Both the position numbers and the translations under genes were made by a program. From positions 11,718,001-11,782,000 of the forward strand of contig CM060731.1 in NCBI GenBank assembly GCA_030704615.1: a stretch of 64,000 bases of DNA, given 5' to 3'. The notes under the pieces were generated by a model, which was not told the origin of the DNA, did not search any database, and worked only from the letters and a program-made list of their open reading frames with translations. Below are positions 48,307-61,119 of this stretch, in pieces. Position 1 is the first letter of the stretch; every line of letters starts with the position of its first letter. This DNA is from Takakia lepidozioides (taxonomy: Eukaryota; Streptophyta; Takakiopsida; Takakiales; Takakiaceae).

Positions 48307-51300
48307 ATGGCAGGCCTGAAGCTAATAGGCGAGGCAGGGTTGCTCTGCCAAACAGCGAAGGTGGGGGGAGCTCGCCAATTGTCAGGGATAAACTCCTCAG
48401 TGAGGGGCACCTGCATCTGCGTTGGGGGGTGGTCATCGATTGGCAGCATTTGGCAAAGGGATGCACGATGCAGGAACCGAGTGAGGTGCGTGGCCATGGT
48501 GGGCTCGGCCACCCAGCAAGTGGCGGAGAATTCAGCAGAGGCTGCGCTTGTGGAAGCTTTGATTGGGGTACAGGGCCGTGGGCGGGCTGCATCGAAGCAA
48601 CAACTTCAGGCGTGTTTGAGTTTCGTATCAGTTTTTGGTGCATTGTAATTGGTACTAGACTTGAGAGGCGAGTTTTTATGTCCAAGCAAAGAAATGATTG
48701 CTTTTGAAGGTGTGCTGAGCTGTGTTAGCTGACTAGAAAATCGTTTCATGGGCAGCACTGCTAGTAATGGAGAGCAGTTTGAGGTCTTTGGAGTTTTAAA
48801 TTTTTTACCCCAATTTCAGCTGCTGAGATTCTCTCCTTTACAGTTAGTTGGCCCATTGGAAGGGGATTGTGGGATTGACGAAGTTTCATCTCCGGCCTGA
48901 TTGTTTGATGGAGTGATTCATGGTGTTAGATTGAGGTTGGATGTCACAAATCTTGTGAATTTTCAAGGATGCTCGCCGACTCTCGTAAAATTTACCTGGG
49001 CCATGTTTGCATGGAGTCCTCAACCGTGAATTCTCGAGCTAATTTTCTTCTTGCGGCCAATTTGTATCTACTGGTAGAACGGGGGAGAACGTTTACCATG
49101 GGCTAAGCAGTTCTTTCCTGGTTTTGTCCTTCTCAGGAACTAGCAGAGGCTGTGAGTGCGCTGGAAGTGGTGGGGGGTGTATTGGATCCAGTAAGTTTGT
49201 GACAATCTTTTCAAATCCCTTAAGTACACACAAGGAGAGAAGGATAATGTCCCATGGACACTGAGTCTGAACTCTGGAAATCTGGAACTTTGCAATTAGA
49301 TCGGAAGGCAGTTGCACCCACACCTAAGTTACAGATTCCTTCCCTCTAGTGACCTTTTTCTGTCTTCTTGGGGAACAGACCAGTTCGCCCTTGATAGAAG
49401 GCCGATGGCAGCTCATGTTCACCACCAGGCCTGGCACTGCATCTCCCATCCAGGTAAGCAGCTTACCAAAGTGGTTCTCAATCATGGCTGAAAACTATTC
49501 AGATTTCCTACCAAAAAGGGTGATGTTCCATACTGAGGCTGGGTCCCTGTCAACTGAATCATCAGCATGGTGTGTATAAGATGAAAAGCTTCTAGGCTTC
49601 ATTGTCACAATCAGTAGAGGGCCTGGTAGCCTGGGACCATAGTCCTCTGTAAAGCTTGGGACCGCTATGCACAAACGTTAAAAACTTTCTGCTCTGCACT
49701 TTGTTTTATCAATACTGTCTTTACCTTGTGCAGCGGACGTTTGTGGGGGTGGACGCCTTCACTGTTTTCCAAGACATCCTATTGAGAGACACCAATGATC
49801 CTCGCGTTTGCAATATTGTTAGATTCTCTGAACGTATTGGTGAGCTGAAAGTTGAGGTAAAGCCAGCAGAACATCTTTTGCAATTCCAGTCTCTTCTACA
49901 CTCATTTACATTGCGTTTGGATCAGTAGAGGAGAGCTAAAATGTCTCTTGGCAGGCAGCGGCATCAGTAGAGAGCGGCCAGCGAATTCTGTTTTGTTTTG
50001 ACAAGGCAGCATTCTCCTTCAAGTCGTTGCCATTCAAAGTCCCATACCCTGTGCCATTCCGCTTATTGGGTGATGAAGCAAAAGGGTGGTTGGATACAAC
50101 ATATTTATCTCCTTCAGGCACCATCCGCATTTCAAAAGGCAATAAGGTATGGAATCCAGTTTCACCTATTTGGTATAAGTTTATTTGGCTTACATGTCTC
50201 AACTTGTCTCTCTCACTTGCCTGCTGCTCAGTTGTACACATCCTAGTCAGACATGTTCTTGGGACGCCCTCAAGCAGCTCAATGAAAGTAGTCACCTACA
50301 CCACCATAAGATTTGGCTGGAGGGTCAAGCAGGGAACTACATTTGTGCTGCAAAAGAATGTGGACCTGCGACAACGACTGCTGCTGGCCATTGGAGCAAA
50401 AGTAGATGTGGAAAAGGTTTGTCTTTTACCTTTACCACCAATTCTACTGAAAGACAAGGGCAGAACTTCTATTTGAGGGGACGTGATGTTCTGTCATGAT
50501 TATTACCAGCCTTCAAGAACAAATGCTAATGTATTTGCATGACTTTGTCCCCGTGTCCAAAGAATGCTGTCATGAACTATGCTGTCCCCTGATGTATGCA
50601 GATACTGCAGTAAGTTACAAATGTAGGAAGATCGCATTTTTTTATTTTCTGGGACCTCACACATGTATAAAGCTTGAACATCCATGGAACAGCTCTGTAA
50701 ACTAGCTGTAAGAGTAGAAATCAAGAACTGGCACTACCTATCCAGACTTTTGAGTTACAGTCTAACCTGCTATACGTGTTGTTCTCTGACCTTATAAGTT
50801 AAAGTCGGCCGCAGGAGATTGAGGATCTTATTAAATTGAATCCAACAACAAATCCTACGGATTTAAACGTCCTGTCTGGAACTTGGCGGCTTCTATGGAG
50901 CTCTCAGGTATACTCCTTGAACCTCTGACTGCTGGACTTGACTTTTTAATCTTAACACTGTTTGGGGCAACTCTTTATATGCCAGAATCAATGAGATTTA
51001 CATGGTAGTTCTTTCCACCTGCGGGAGCCTTCATAGTGGACCTCACTCTGTCCTCTTATCACCACCATCCCCCTGCCCTTTTATAAATGCGCTCAAAGCT
51101 TGGCAGGCATATGGCTGTAAAGCTACAGCAAGAAAAGTGTAATGGATTCTTTAGTAGCTCTTGCACACACACTCACCTTCATTTCACTTCTGGAGTCTGA
51201 ATTGCTGCCATTTATTTCACATTGAAATTCGAATTGCATGCCAGTGAAGTGTTCCTTGATCTATTCATTTGTGTTTTTTCTGGTGCAGACTCCAGATGCC

Positions 51301-53865
51301 AACTGGCTCCAAAAGGCTACAGCAGGTATTCCAAATTGGCAGGTGAGGTCTGTTCCTGTTTAGAAGAAGTCAATTTCTGGGTGCATCAGATCATCCATAG
51401 GTCCTCACCCATGTCACAAACTGGAAACAAGCTGAGGGAATCTTATGCCTAACTTCATTTTGTTTTCATGCTTCTGACATGGGCTTAGATACTTCCGCCT
51501 CCAAGTCAGCTGCATCTAGCAGGGTCAGTTCTTCCTGCCTAGTATTTAGGTACTTGAAAATCTCATCTTCCTTTTCCCGACAGGACAGCCTGTTCAACAG
51601 GACGGTCTTGCTTCCAAGAAATATCGATCATCTTAGGGTATTATGAGGCATGCGATTCAACTGACCCCACCACCTGACCTTGAACTCATCATGTCAAGAG
51701 CTCTGGGGTGGTACGCCAAACTCGCTCTGAACAGCCACATTAGCTGTTCTAGAGCATGCTGACATGCTCCCTTTGAGCACCAAAAGCTGAATGGATTCTG
51801 AAGTTTTAGCATAGTTGGAGTTGCCTTCCCACACGGAAGATGTGTACTCCAAAGTAGGCCTAATAACGTTGCAAAGCATGGTCCTTTCAACTTGAGAATC
51901 AATCCCTCTGCAATGGAAAAAGTGAGGGAGACCCAAAAGCTATGCATTTAGCTGTTTGACCCATTTTTTATATATGCGGATCCCAGTTACAAATGTAGGA
52001 AAACTTAAAACCGAGACGTATGAAAAGGGAGCACATGGATCTATTCACTGCCCCCATGGATACTTGAGATCCTCTCCTCCCTCCCCATGATCATGGAAGG
52101 CCACCACCACGCATTTACTAACATACTCCACAGGTCAAAGGACCTCTTTGCACAAAAATCAACTCCTGAAGATAGGATGGGGTATTATCCCCTAGGCCCG
52201 CAAAGTCATCCACAAACATAAGAGCTGGTATGGTGGCATCACCCACCTTCAACCTAAATCCCTCGCTTTCCACATCTTAAAGGAGCTGATTAATGAAAAC
52301 ATTGAAGAGAAGTGGGGAGAGGGTACAACCTTGACACCTTGGTCAAAATATCACAAAGACTAGACCTCTGGCCATTGACCATAACATAACTTTTGGTGTT
52401 CGCATACAGGTTGTGACCAATCCTACACCTCTTTCCCTGACCTAGAAGACCACAGATGAAGCCACAGCCCGTTGCGTAATTTATACATCCAGGATGAAGA
52501 CAAAGGTGGGTTTTCTTTCTTTTCTCCTTCCCTGAATAGTCTGGCTTAGGTTAAAGATATGGTCGACGCAAGCCCTATTTCTAAGAAAGCCCTCCTGACC
52601 TTCATGGATAACACTTCTAGACTCCAAATCAACCTCGGAACAGGTGCTTATTATCGTACAAAACAGCTTGCCACCTGCGATGAGAGAGAGCGAGAAAAGT
52701 TTATAATGGAGGTGTCCATACGAGCAGAGATGCAAGAGGGATAATTGATGTGACCATTTAATGTGTGTATGTAGATAGTGAAGCCTGAGACTGGAAGACT
52801 GGAAAACCTGGTGCAATTTCTTCCTGGCTTTCGATTACGAGCCAAAGCTCGATCAGAGTGAGTTTTCCCCCTCAATGCACAGCCTAATTTCAAGCTGCAT
52901 ACAATGTGATGTTTAACAGCTTCATATTCTCTTTATTTTAACTTTTTAGAACTGCTCTTCTTCCTCTACCCTCTTGCATATGGAGTATTACTTTGGTGAT
53001 CATTCAGGGAAATGGCTGGATAATGCAGAGCAAGTTCAGCGCAACGACGCCAGGTCAATATTGAAGGGGCTGTGTTGGAGTTGGGACCTCTGGAAATACC
53101 TCTAAACATTACCGGTGAAGGCTACACAGATATTTTGTGGGTGACCTTGCCACCTTCTTGCTGCATAGATGATTGTGCATGGTCTCACTGTCACCTCTGA
53201 TGTTTTACTAGGATCTAGGACAGGAATGCCTGTATTTTGAGGGTTTCAATGTCATAAGGCCCTAGTGTTTTTGGTCTCTTTCTTTTGTGTTCTACTTCTA
53301 GATTCTAGAGAAAAGGACAAAGCCTGCTCTTTGTGCTGGATTCTCTCCTAGTCTTCTCTCTTACCATCTTGTTGCTTTTGCATAGATAATTCTGCATGGA
53401 TCTCACTGTCTATGATGTTTTTCTAGACATGAATACCTGCATTAGGAGGGCTTCAATGTCAAAAGGTGCCAGTGGTATCTTTCGTTCTAAATTTTAGAGA
53501 AAGTGCTGTGCTGCTCTCTTAGGGATTTTTCCTTCTAGGAAGGGACTCTTCCTTTCAGAGTGAGCATTTCCACTACTTGCTTCATGAGCGAGCTTCATGA
53601 GCGACTGTACTTGTTTATTCCGCTTCTCATGCTTAGTGTGATGGTTATTTGTGTGGAGGAACTGCCTCTCCTGTATGCTCTCACAGATGCTTGCCCCATC
53701 ACTGTCTCCCTCACTGGTCTCAAGTGTTTACTGCCTTATGGTATATTTATTTCCACTAACAATTATTGGGCATCCATTTGCAGGTATCTTGACAACAAAA
53801 TCAGAATATCTCGGGGCAACAAAGGCAGTATGTTTGTCCACCTGCGGGAGCAAAAGTCTCCTTGA
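48307..53865 (+). CDS. plastid fibrillin of the FBN10/PAP12 type
   Basis: Eleven exons rebuilt: 48307-48609, 49137-49190, 49379-49453, 49734-49856, 49955-50146, 50333-50416, 50815-50907, 51289-51342, 52775-52857, 53029-53136 and 53784-53865. They join in frame to 1251 nt (416 aa). After a transit-peptide-like N terminus (processing probably near RCVAM) come two fibrillin (PAP) repeats. Repeat one: LIEGRWQLMFTTRPGTASPI, GVDAFTVFQDILLRDTNDPR, PFKVPYPVPFRLLGDEAKGW, LDTTYLSPSGTIRISKGNK. Repeat two: SGTWRLLWSSQTPDANWLQK, VNIEGAVLELGPLEIPLN, YLDNKIRISRGNKGSMFVHL. This architecture is that of Arabidopsis PAP12. Fibrillins bind lipids in plastoglobules and thylakoids and help in photoprotection. Ten introns; intron 1 appears to use a GC donor. 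Intron 8 (1.4 kb) holds a dead LINE in reverse orientation. Confidence 0.94.
51640..52760 (-). mobile_element. degenerate LINE (non-LTR) reverse-transcriptase fragment in fibrillin intron 8
   Basis: Minus-strand reading in shifting frames gives typical non-LTR reverse-transcriptase pieces: GQEGFLRNRACVDHIFNLSQ, then the start of the FILDV box, then GFRLKVGDATIPALMF-like sequence with VDDF (the xxDD active-site box), then VIRPTLEYTSSVWEGN near the end. Several stops and frameshifts show it is dead. It sits antisense to the host gene and wholly within the intron. Confidence 0.85.
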
Positions 53866-54711
53866 CACAAGTGTCTCACCTAATGCCAAGCCTTATCTGG
53901 TGGCCAATATGTTTGCGGGTGGGTGTTGATTTTGTCTTATTACCACTCTAAACAGCAAACAAATGCTTAATAATCTTGCTATTCTATGAGTGCAAGATCT
54001 GCTAAATCTCAAGAAATATGGCCCTTGCTTTTGAAGGACGATCTGAGGTTTTTGGTGGAGCTGACAACCTTTGGGATTGTGAGCACAGGTCCATGAAGAG
54101 TTGACATCCAATATGCCAGAGTGTTTCAACTCTCAGTGATTCAAGGTTCCTCCATGTCTTGTATATCTGAGATAGAGCGCAGGAGTATTTAGACACATGA
54201 CAGCTTGAAGGAGAGGTAACTCTTTGCATCCGAACCAACTCTGACCCTGGCCTTGCACCAGAGGGTCTTAGGTACACTCAATACTATCTCGAGGCAAGTT
54301 GCACACCTGCATTTATTGCAACCTTGTAGTCAGAAAGTTATGGTTTTCACATGCAGAATACACCCACATTTCAGACTCCTTCAATTGGGCCAGGCGGTAG
54401 AGGAGCTCCACTGCCGCAATATATCTGGAAACATTGATTAAAGTATGTCAAGTGGTCAGTGACAGGCCTCACCACCCTCAACTGTTTTGTTCTATCCTAC
54501 TGCAGATAAACATTTGAGCATTGACTCACATGCGGAATTTCAATAATAGACAAATCATCCCATAAAATCTACCAACCACCTTCTTCCAAATGCTGAATCT
54601 CTTTCACACTGCTCAAGTACTGCTCTCGCTTGGAAATCCCAATACAGCAGCCTATCCAACTTGCTGTCAACTTCCCTTACCCTGTCCCTGTGCCATAACC
54701 TCCTGTGAACT
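53866..54711. other. short intergenic region between convergent genes
   Basis: Contains the 3' ends of the fibrillin and SKIP5-type genes. No other gene seen. Confidence 0.5.
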
Positions 54712-57681
54712 TTATTTTACATGAGCAAGTTTATCCTCAGCCTTGAAAATAACCATGGGTGCATCAGCTTCAGCCAAAAGTTGTGAAACTGTAAACCAGA
54801 AAGTCAAAGCAGCTCTCCCACACATCACCCTCACCTGCATCAGCAATGTAAACTGATTAGAAAGCAAATAACTATGTGATTACAGCACTTTTGGTAGCTG
54901 GACATTCAATGGTCTCAATTAGAATACACAACTTCATAGTTTGTAGCTTGGATATGCTGCAAAAACTGCAGTGCAGTGATCATTGACAGTACAATCACCC
55001 TAGCCAGCCAGCTAATAAGCCTTGCAAGCTTGACCTCTTTCACTTTGCAACTCTGCATCCATGGTAGACCTTGAAAAGGCATCGAGGTTTGGATCACCTG
55101 CTGCAACTTAAGGCCTCCGCTAGTTTGCACTGCACCCACCCCTCCTTCAATCCGAGTCTCCATGACTGACACTCCATTGCGGCCCTTTGTGAGAGGACAC
55201 GGTAAATCACCAGCAGTGCTGATGATTGGACATGAAAGATGCTCCAATGGATGCTCTCCGCACTTGAGAGCACAGCCATCGACCGTCAAACGTCCCTCTC
55301 TATGAAGCAAACAGCTCCCAAGTTCTGCCTTGATGGTCAAGTTTGCAACTCTTCCAGTTGCAGAGAACTCCAGCGCACTGCACACGTTCGGACTCTTATA
55401 AGTGTGTGGCAAAGGCTTCTTTTATAACACATTTGACAGTTCAAAAATTCCCAGGTTTTGGTGTTGATAAGCCCTCAAGACCTCCACTTTATCACCAAAG
55501 GAGAGGATCTATCCATTGACCATTACCTGTCAAAGGCTGTGTGTTACATCAAAACCCCCCTGGAGTCACGTGTTGAGTTTCTGCCTGCCCCTGTGTGGAT
55601 ACGCAGCCCTGAATTTGCCTACCTCATGCAAAATTGTCAGGGCAAGGCCACTGGGTGTTGATCGATGGACTGATATGGGCATCATGCTAGAAAACATGAA
55701 TTCTGGCAGTTCTTCCCTACCCGCCACTTCAGGCCACAAAACTGAAGGTGACATTATTATGTGGGGCATGCTATGGAGTACTTGGCTTACTTCAGCAATC
55801 TCTTACTAGATCAGGTCTTTGGTGTTGTTCTTTTTAAGACCAGAAGTCCATTAGGAATTGCATAGAGGAGCCAATATTGCAGCACAATATTAACAATGTT
55901 GCTCTCAAATGAAGTTCACACCTCTCAAAGCCTCGAGGACAAAGAAGAACAGTGTCATCAGCTGAAGCTCCTCCTCCCACCTGCATACACCAATGCAGGA
56001 AAGTACTTGAGACTCCTACATACCCATCACTAGTAAAATCTCTTGTACAATGATTGAACAAGGCCATTGAATCTAACATAAATATGACAACTTGTGCCAA
56101 CTGATCACCGCCTAATTCCCTTGCAGTTCCATTACGAGATTCGGAATTTTCTCCAATTTTTGCCGCAGGGTCCTTCAAAATCTGGGTAATACAGCAGGGG
56201 TACTCAAGACCTCTGTATTCCTGGCAGCCACCCCTTTGAACCTGCTATCAATTTCAAGAAAAACTAATCAACCAAAAACGAGGGTAGACCTGGCAAGAGC
56301 TTTGCAATTTGAGACCTTGAGGGAACAGGTGCTCCAAGACTCACCAAGCAGATTGGCTTGCGTATGTGGATATTGTGGACAACATGAACTCCCGAGGCAA
56401 GAAGAATTGTCTCTCCTCGCCTGAATCCTCCAGCAAGCCACCAACCAGTCAAATCATAACAATGTGGACATGCGCATTCTGATAGTGCAACTGTGCCATG
56501 CCATGGGCTATCTGCAAATGTCCTTGAGTCCTGGTAGCCTCCACAGATCACAGGTGCAGCAATCCCTAAACTGACACAAGTGAACATATTCCGGGCAAAG
56601 CATGAAAAAAAAAGCACTTCCAAAACTGTCTTGAACCATACTATTATCTGGAAGTTTTCCCGAGCAGTTCAAGCTCCACATGTCAGTTTGTTGGTGCGCA
56701 AATAGGACTAAAACCGAGAGGCTGGAGGGAGAAAAGGGCACACCTTGCTGCAGCCACTGCATCTTCGAGAGTTTCAAAGACACCAGGCCATGACCGCCTG
56801 CCAGATGTTGGATCTACCCGCAGCCACATGCGCGGATCGGATGCCAAGCTCTGCCACCTCCTACACACTCTTGCTGCACTGAACCGGTCTGCATTCCTCC
56901 AGCCCCAGTAGAGGTTTAAGATACAAAGAATTACAGGAGACTGTACAAAACCCAACATGGGACAAGGCTGTTACCACCATGTTGCAGTAACTTGCAACAG
57001 AACGAAGCCATACACTTTTGACCCCTGGCCTTAATATACTCAGAATTCTTTTCGAAAGTCTTTCTGCCCACTATGATTAGGGGGCACAAGCCAAGGGAGT
57101 TCAACAATCTTGATTTACTCATATTAGGCTGTCCTTGACTTGCCCGTGAGTCTTGCTGTCAGCCCCACCAAAAAACCCCATATGCAAAAGGTCCCATCTT
57201 CGTTTGACACATTTACCTTCGTATTCTATCCACATACCCTCGAAAGGATTGAGTACGCGTAGACTAAGAATTGAACAAAATCACAAAACCAAATGGCAAA
57301 TTTCCAACTGTCCTGAACCACCGAAAACCTACCTTTGCAGTGAATTCCATTTCGTACTTCAACATCATTCGGACCTCACCTACTAGCCCAAATTCATCTT
57401 TGCATTTTGAATGAGATACACCTGAATTAGTTAGGAGCCCACTTCTTTGGTGTTCACCATTGCACATGCCAAAAAACGAACGGAAGATACCCTAAACAAC
57501 ACAGAACCAGAGACCCAGAACTTCAAAAGAGAAAACCAACATACTGCCACTCAGATCAGCAACCAGAAAGAGGAGACCTACCAGGCATGGGGGTGAGAAA
57601 ATTGAGAATACGAACAAGGCACGCATCATCCAGCCAATGGATAGGAGCCACCGTTTGGCTATGGGGGCCGCGCTGAGGCAT
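54712..57681 (-). CDS. SKIP5-type F-box protein with a pectin-lyase-like repeat domain
   Basis: Six exons on the minus strand: 57681-57582, 56888-56744, 56420-56345, 55980-55922, 55377-55098 and 54834-54712. All splice sites are GT-AG and the frame closes to 783 nt (260 aa). The N terminus is an F-box (LDDACLVRILNFLTPMP, then CRRWQSLASDPRMWLRVD). It is followed by the right-handed beta-helix-like region of SKIP5: AVAAARRGETILLASGVHVV, HIRKPICLVGGGASADDTVL, LEFSATGRVANLTIKAELG, CLLHREGRLTVDGCALKC, then METRIEGGVGAVQT. It ends with VRVMCGRAALTFWF and a tail longer than in Arabidopsis. F-box proteins of this type join SCF ubiquitin ligases through SKP1; the substrate is unknown. The open frame before 57681 lacks an ATG, so MPQRGP is taken as the start. 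Confidence 0.92.
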
Positions 57682-57768
57682 GATTAGAGAAACCCTCCCA
57701 GCAAAGGTTTGGGGACTCTCCCCTGACAGTAAAAGAAATTGGGAATTGAGAATTGAGAAAGCCTTCAC

Positions 57769-57807
57769 TTAGACTACTTGTGCTCCTACCATCACCAAAG
57801 CCTTCAT
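57769..57807 (-). promoter_or_regulatory. possible upstream ORF in the SKIP5-type leader
   Basis: A 12-codon ORF (MKALVMVGAQVV-stop) lies 87 bases before the main start on the coding strand. It would matter only if transcription starts upstream of 57807, which cannot be seen here. Confidence 0.3.
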
Positions 57808-59059
57808 CTTAGAGAAACCCACATGCTTCAAGGTGACAAAGATGGAAACCCTTTCCCTGCCTTTCAACCAAGCCCCCGCTGGAGGCAAGACCGCCATAGC
57901 CAGCTCTCTCTCTGCGGTGCCTGATCTTTTTCAGCCTAGGCTCTTGGTCACTCCCATCTTTATTAAAGAAAAGTCCTGAAGGGAAAATTCGGAACCCTCC
58001 AAAGGGCACCACAGGGCCAGCAAGATCGGCAAAATAAAGAGCCCAAGTACCTGGACCTTATTAGGGCAAACCTTTCCCCCTGCATAAAGCTCCACTGAGG
58101 GACTCAAGACATCTTATTACCCCCCCTTAAAAATGAATGGGGCTACCGACACCATCTAGTTCTTACTATATCAGATATTTGTGGAGAAGGCTTCTTCTTC
58201 TTGAGGGAAGAGATGTTGATCAGGGGGTTGTTTGTCCTCTTTTTCAGCCTCCATGGCATGTCATGAGAGGTTATTTTTTCCTCCTTTAATATATGGGCCT
58301 CCCTCGGGCCCCTTTTTGGGAAAAATAAAAATAAAATTTTTTTGAGAAAATATGGTCATCTTATACACCGTGTCAAGACTCTTATTGGTCCGAAAACATT
58401 CAATGGTGTGTGTTGTGCTCCAATCAAGAATTTGTTTTCCTTTAAACAGGTGACAAGGCCCTAGATGTCGCATTATTTGGAATTATTACAAAATGAGCAA
58501 TTAGAGTATAACACTAAGTGTGGCCGGTGCCACATGTTGTACCGTCGTTTTACTAAATATATTCATATTTACATAATGAAGGCCCCAGTTCATTAAACCA
58601 AAAAATTTAAAAAAAAAATTTAAAAGAAGGGCCTGGCAATACTCCAGTAAAACCTAATTTTGTTATTTTCATGAATTTCTAGCAACAAAAGTTACTTGAA
58701 ATTCAATACTTCCCACATCGCATGTCCAAAAATTATGAAACCACCACTATACCCCTACTCATCGAGGGCTTTCGAGCGGTATCAAGAACCCGGGCGGAGG
58801 CCTTGCGGTTAGTAGGGAGATCTCATGTACATACAAATAAACAAAACAAAATTCATTACAATATTTAATACATTAATAACATAAGATCTAGTAGAAACTA
58901 TTTAGAACACAAAACACACCTCACTTTTGTCATAGTCTACACAGCCTCTCATAGTTTGTGGCTTGTTTGCATGAGGGTTGCATAAAGGTTGATAACGAAG
59001 TTGTAGGCCGGTGCTAATGCGCATATACCACCTTGGAAGTGGTTAGTTCAATCCGCCAA
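57808..59059. other. 5' flank of the SKIP5-type gene and AT-rich intergenic DNA
   Basis: No gene seen. An AT-rich stretch runs from about 58320 to 58630, with A/T homopolymers. Confidence 0.4.
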
Positions 59060-59155
59060 TTGGTGTCCACCTTCCCGTTGGAAGGCAGGTAGCCCTTGGG
59101 GATCAAGAGACACCATAATTTATGCTTCATTGGGGAAGCCTCATACCTTCTTCTT
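59060..59155 (-). repeat. dispersed repeat family A, copy 2 (inverted)
   Basis: Reverse complement of the 9130-9235 repeat. Shared blocks are GTGTCCACCTTCC and AAGAGACACCATAATTTA, followed in both by a GC-rich (GGAAGCC-like) segment. Confidence 0.7.
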
Positions 59156-59699
59156 TTGTTATGAAATAGCTTTGGTCCATAAAAACATTTATAAAAAAAT
59201 TAAAATGGGGATGGGCTCTCTTGCTTTGCTTTGGCAAAACATAAGAGGAAGATAAGACACGGGAGCATGAGTGAGCACAACACCCCAATCACTCCCTTGA
59301 CACAATGCAAGGTCCTTTTAGAACATTTTTTCCGTTGACTTCAATATCATGTGTAATCTCTATCTACAAAGGAGCCAAAAAGATCATGCATGGGAATATT
59401 TTATTGACTCCTCCCTAAGGAGAGACCATGGGATTGTTTTATCCTGATGTACCTCCCCAGTTAATACCTACCTATCAAGATCCTACTTTCCCCAATAAAT
59501 AGCCATTTTCAATATACTCTAGATTCTCATCCCTCTATTATTACCATAATTTGGTGAGTGCTGTAATTCTATCATATTCATGTGCAGCTTTTCTGTCTTG
59601 GTCTTTTTTGTTATGAAGCCTTTCTCATGTGCCTTGCTCTCTGCATGTGCAGTTCATGGCAGCAGCTGGGGTATTCAGCTTGTTTGTTCTATTTTGCTC

Positions 59700-60000
59700 G
59701 TGGGTTGATCTTCGACTGATATATTCAGCAATCTTGAATGATTAGTTCGGCTCTAGTAATTCGGCTCTAGTTAGACTCTGGCTTGGGCCTGCCAGCTCAT
59801 TTAGAGATATTTAGAATAGCTTCAAGCTCTATGTTCGCCTTGTAGGCGGTTCTGGGTTGCACCCAATCTTCCAAGATGTAAGCCTTATGGCCTTCTGTCC
59901 TGGTTATTTTTTCCAGGACATCTCCTTACATATGAATTACAGGGCTTCCTTCCCTTTGAAGTAAAATTAAAAAAAGAAAAGAAGAAAAAAAAAAAGACTC
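59700..60000 (+). mobile_element. possible LINE 3' end with poly(A)-rich tail
   Basis: Unannotated sequence ends in an A-rich tract with interspersed G (59966-59997), as in many plant LINE 3' ends. No reverse transcriptase was seen just upstream, so this is weak. Confidence 0.3.
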
Positions 60001-60729
60001 CGGCCGAAGCCGGCGTAACTAAGAGCCAATTCGTCTCACGGCTACTGCCCCCTCTCGGGGGTGGGCCCTACATAGGAAAAAATAACCTCGTGGAAAGCCA
60101 TGAAGGCAGAAGTGGGGCCAGTGCCATGGTTCCAGTTCTCTTTTGAAACAATATAAGACAACGAGTTTTTTTAATGGCTCCTCAGAACATGCAACACTGT
60201 AAAAAAGATGTAAGTTCATGTTATAATTTCCCCAGATAAAACCTGCATTCAATACACCTCCCTGCCCTGAGAATTTTATTAAGAGTTATTGAAGGGAAAA
60301 AATTAAACTCTTACAAGCCTGAAGGCTGCCATGAGGCCTTAACACACGAGACTGTGTAGGAGATACCAGACGATCAGTAAACATGAGACAATGGACTCTG
60401 GACTAAACACGAAGGCAGGTAATCTCCCGAGTAGGGAGGGAGCCCAACTCAGATCGAAGTGACAGACCTGTTAAGAATCATAGAAGCCTAGAACAAGGTG
60501 CCAAGTGTGACAAGGGAGTATAATAGAACTGAAGGGATAAATCTGAAGGGAACTGAAAGGATAACTCTGAAGGGAACTGAATATGATAGAAGCGAAGGGA
60601 CAAATCTGTTTGGCCCTGAGTGGTTCGAAATTCAAGTGAGCCCGAATTTTAGAACCCCTGTTCTTTCGGTGGCGCCAATTGATATCCCTTTCCTCCATTT
60701 CAGCAGGGGAGGCCCAGTGATCTGGGGAG
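60001..60729. other. intergenic, no gene seen
   Basis: Short ORFs only. The segment 60538-60580 repeats AAGGGA(A)CTGAA(A/G)GGATAA-like words. Confidence 0.4.
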
Positions 60730-61025
60730 TCACCAGTTGATTGAAGATCTGGATGACCAACTTGCACATTCCCCCTGTCTTTGGCAAAGAATTCCAAGGT
60801 GTCCCCATTCGGCGTCAAATTGTGAGAGCCGGGTATCCCGCCGCTCCTCAGAACATCTCCGTACTGTACCCAACAAGACCCCCCACAATTTTCGACCTTC
60901 TACAAGTAAGTCAAAGTTAAGAGCAGCCAAAACAGCTTTAGTACAAATGGGCCGCCTGAGATCGAATATAAGAGCACATCGGGCCTTCCAGATGTGCCAT
61001 AGACCCAATCCACGAAGGGGATGCC
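60730..61025 (-). mobile_element. probable LINE C-terminal fragment
   Basis: A minus-strand ORF contains LWHIWKARCALIFDLRRP, the WxIWKxRN-like motif found at the C-terminal end of plant LINE ORF2 proteins and their RNase H/zinc-knuckle relatives. No full domain is present. Confidence 0.5.
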
Positions 61026-61077
61026 ATGCTTGACACGATTGCCAACACTAGAAGCATTCGTGTCATTTACCACTGGG

Positions 61078-61098
61078 GTAACGACTCATTTTGAGTCG
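61078..61098. repeat. short perfect hairpin
   Basis: ACGACTC-ATTTT-GAGTCGT, a seven-base stem with a five-base loop, flanked by T and A that extend it. Confidence 0.8.
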
Positions 61099-61119
61099 TA
61101 AAAGTCAAAAAAATGGGAT

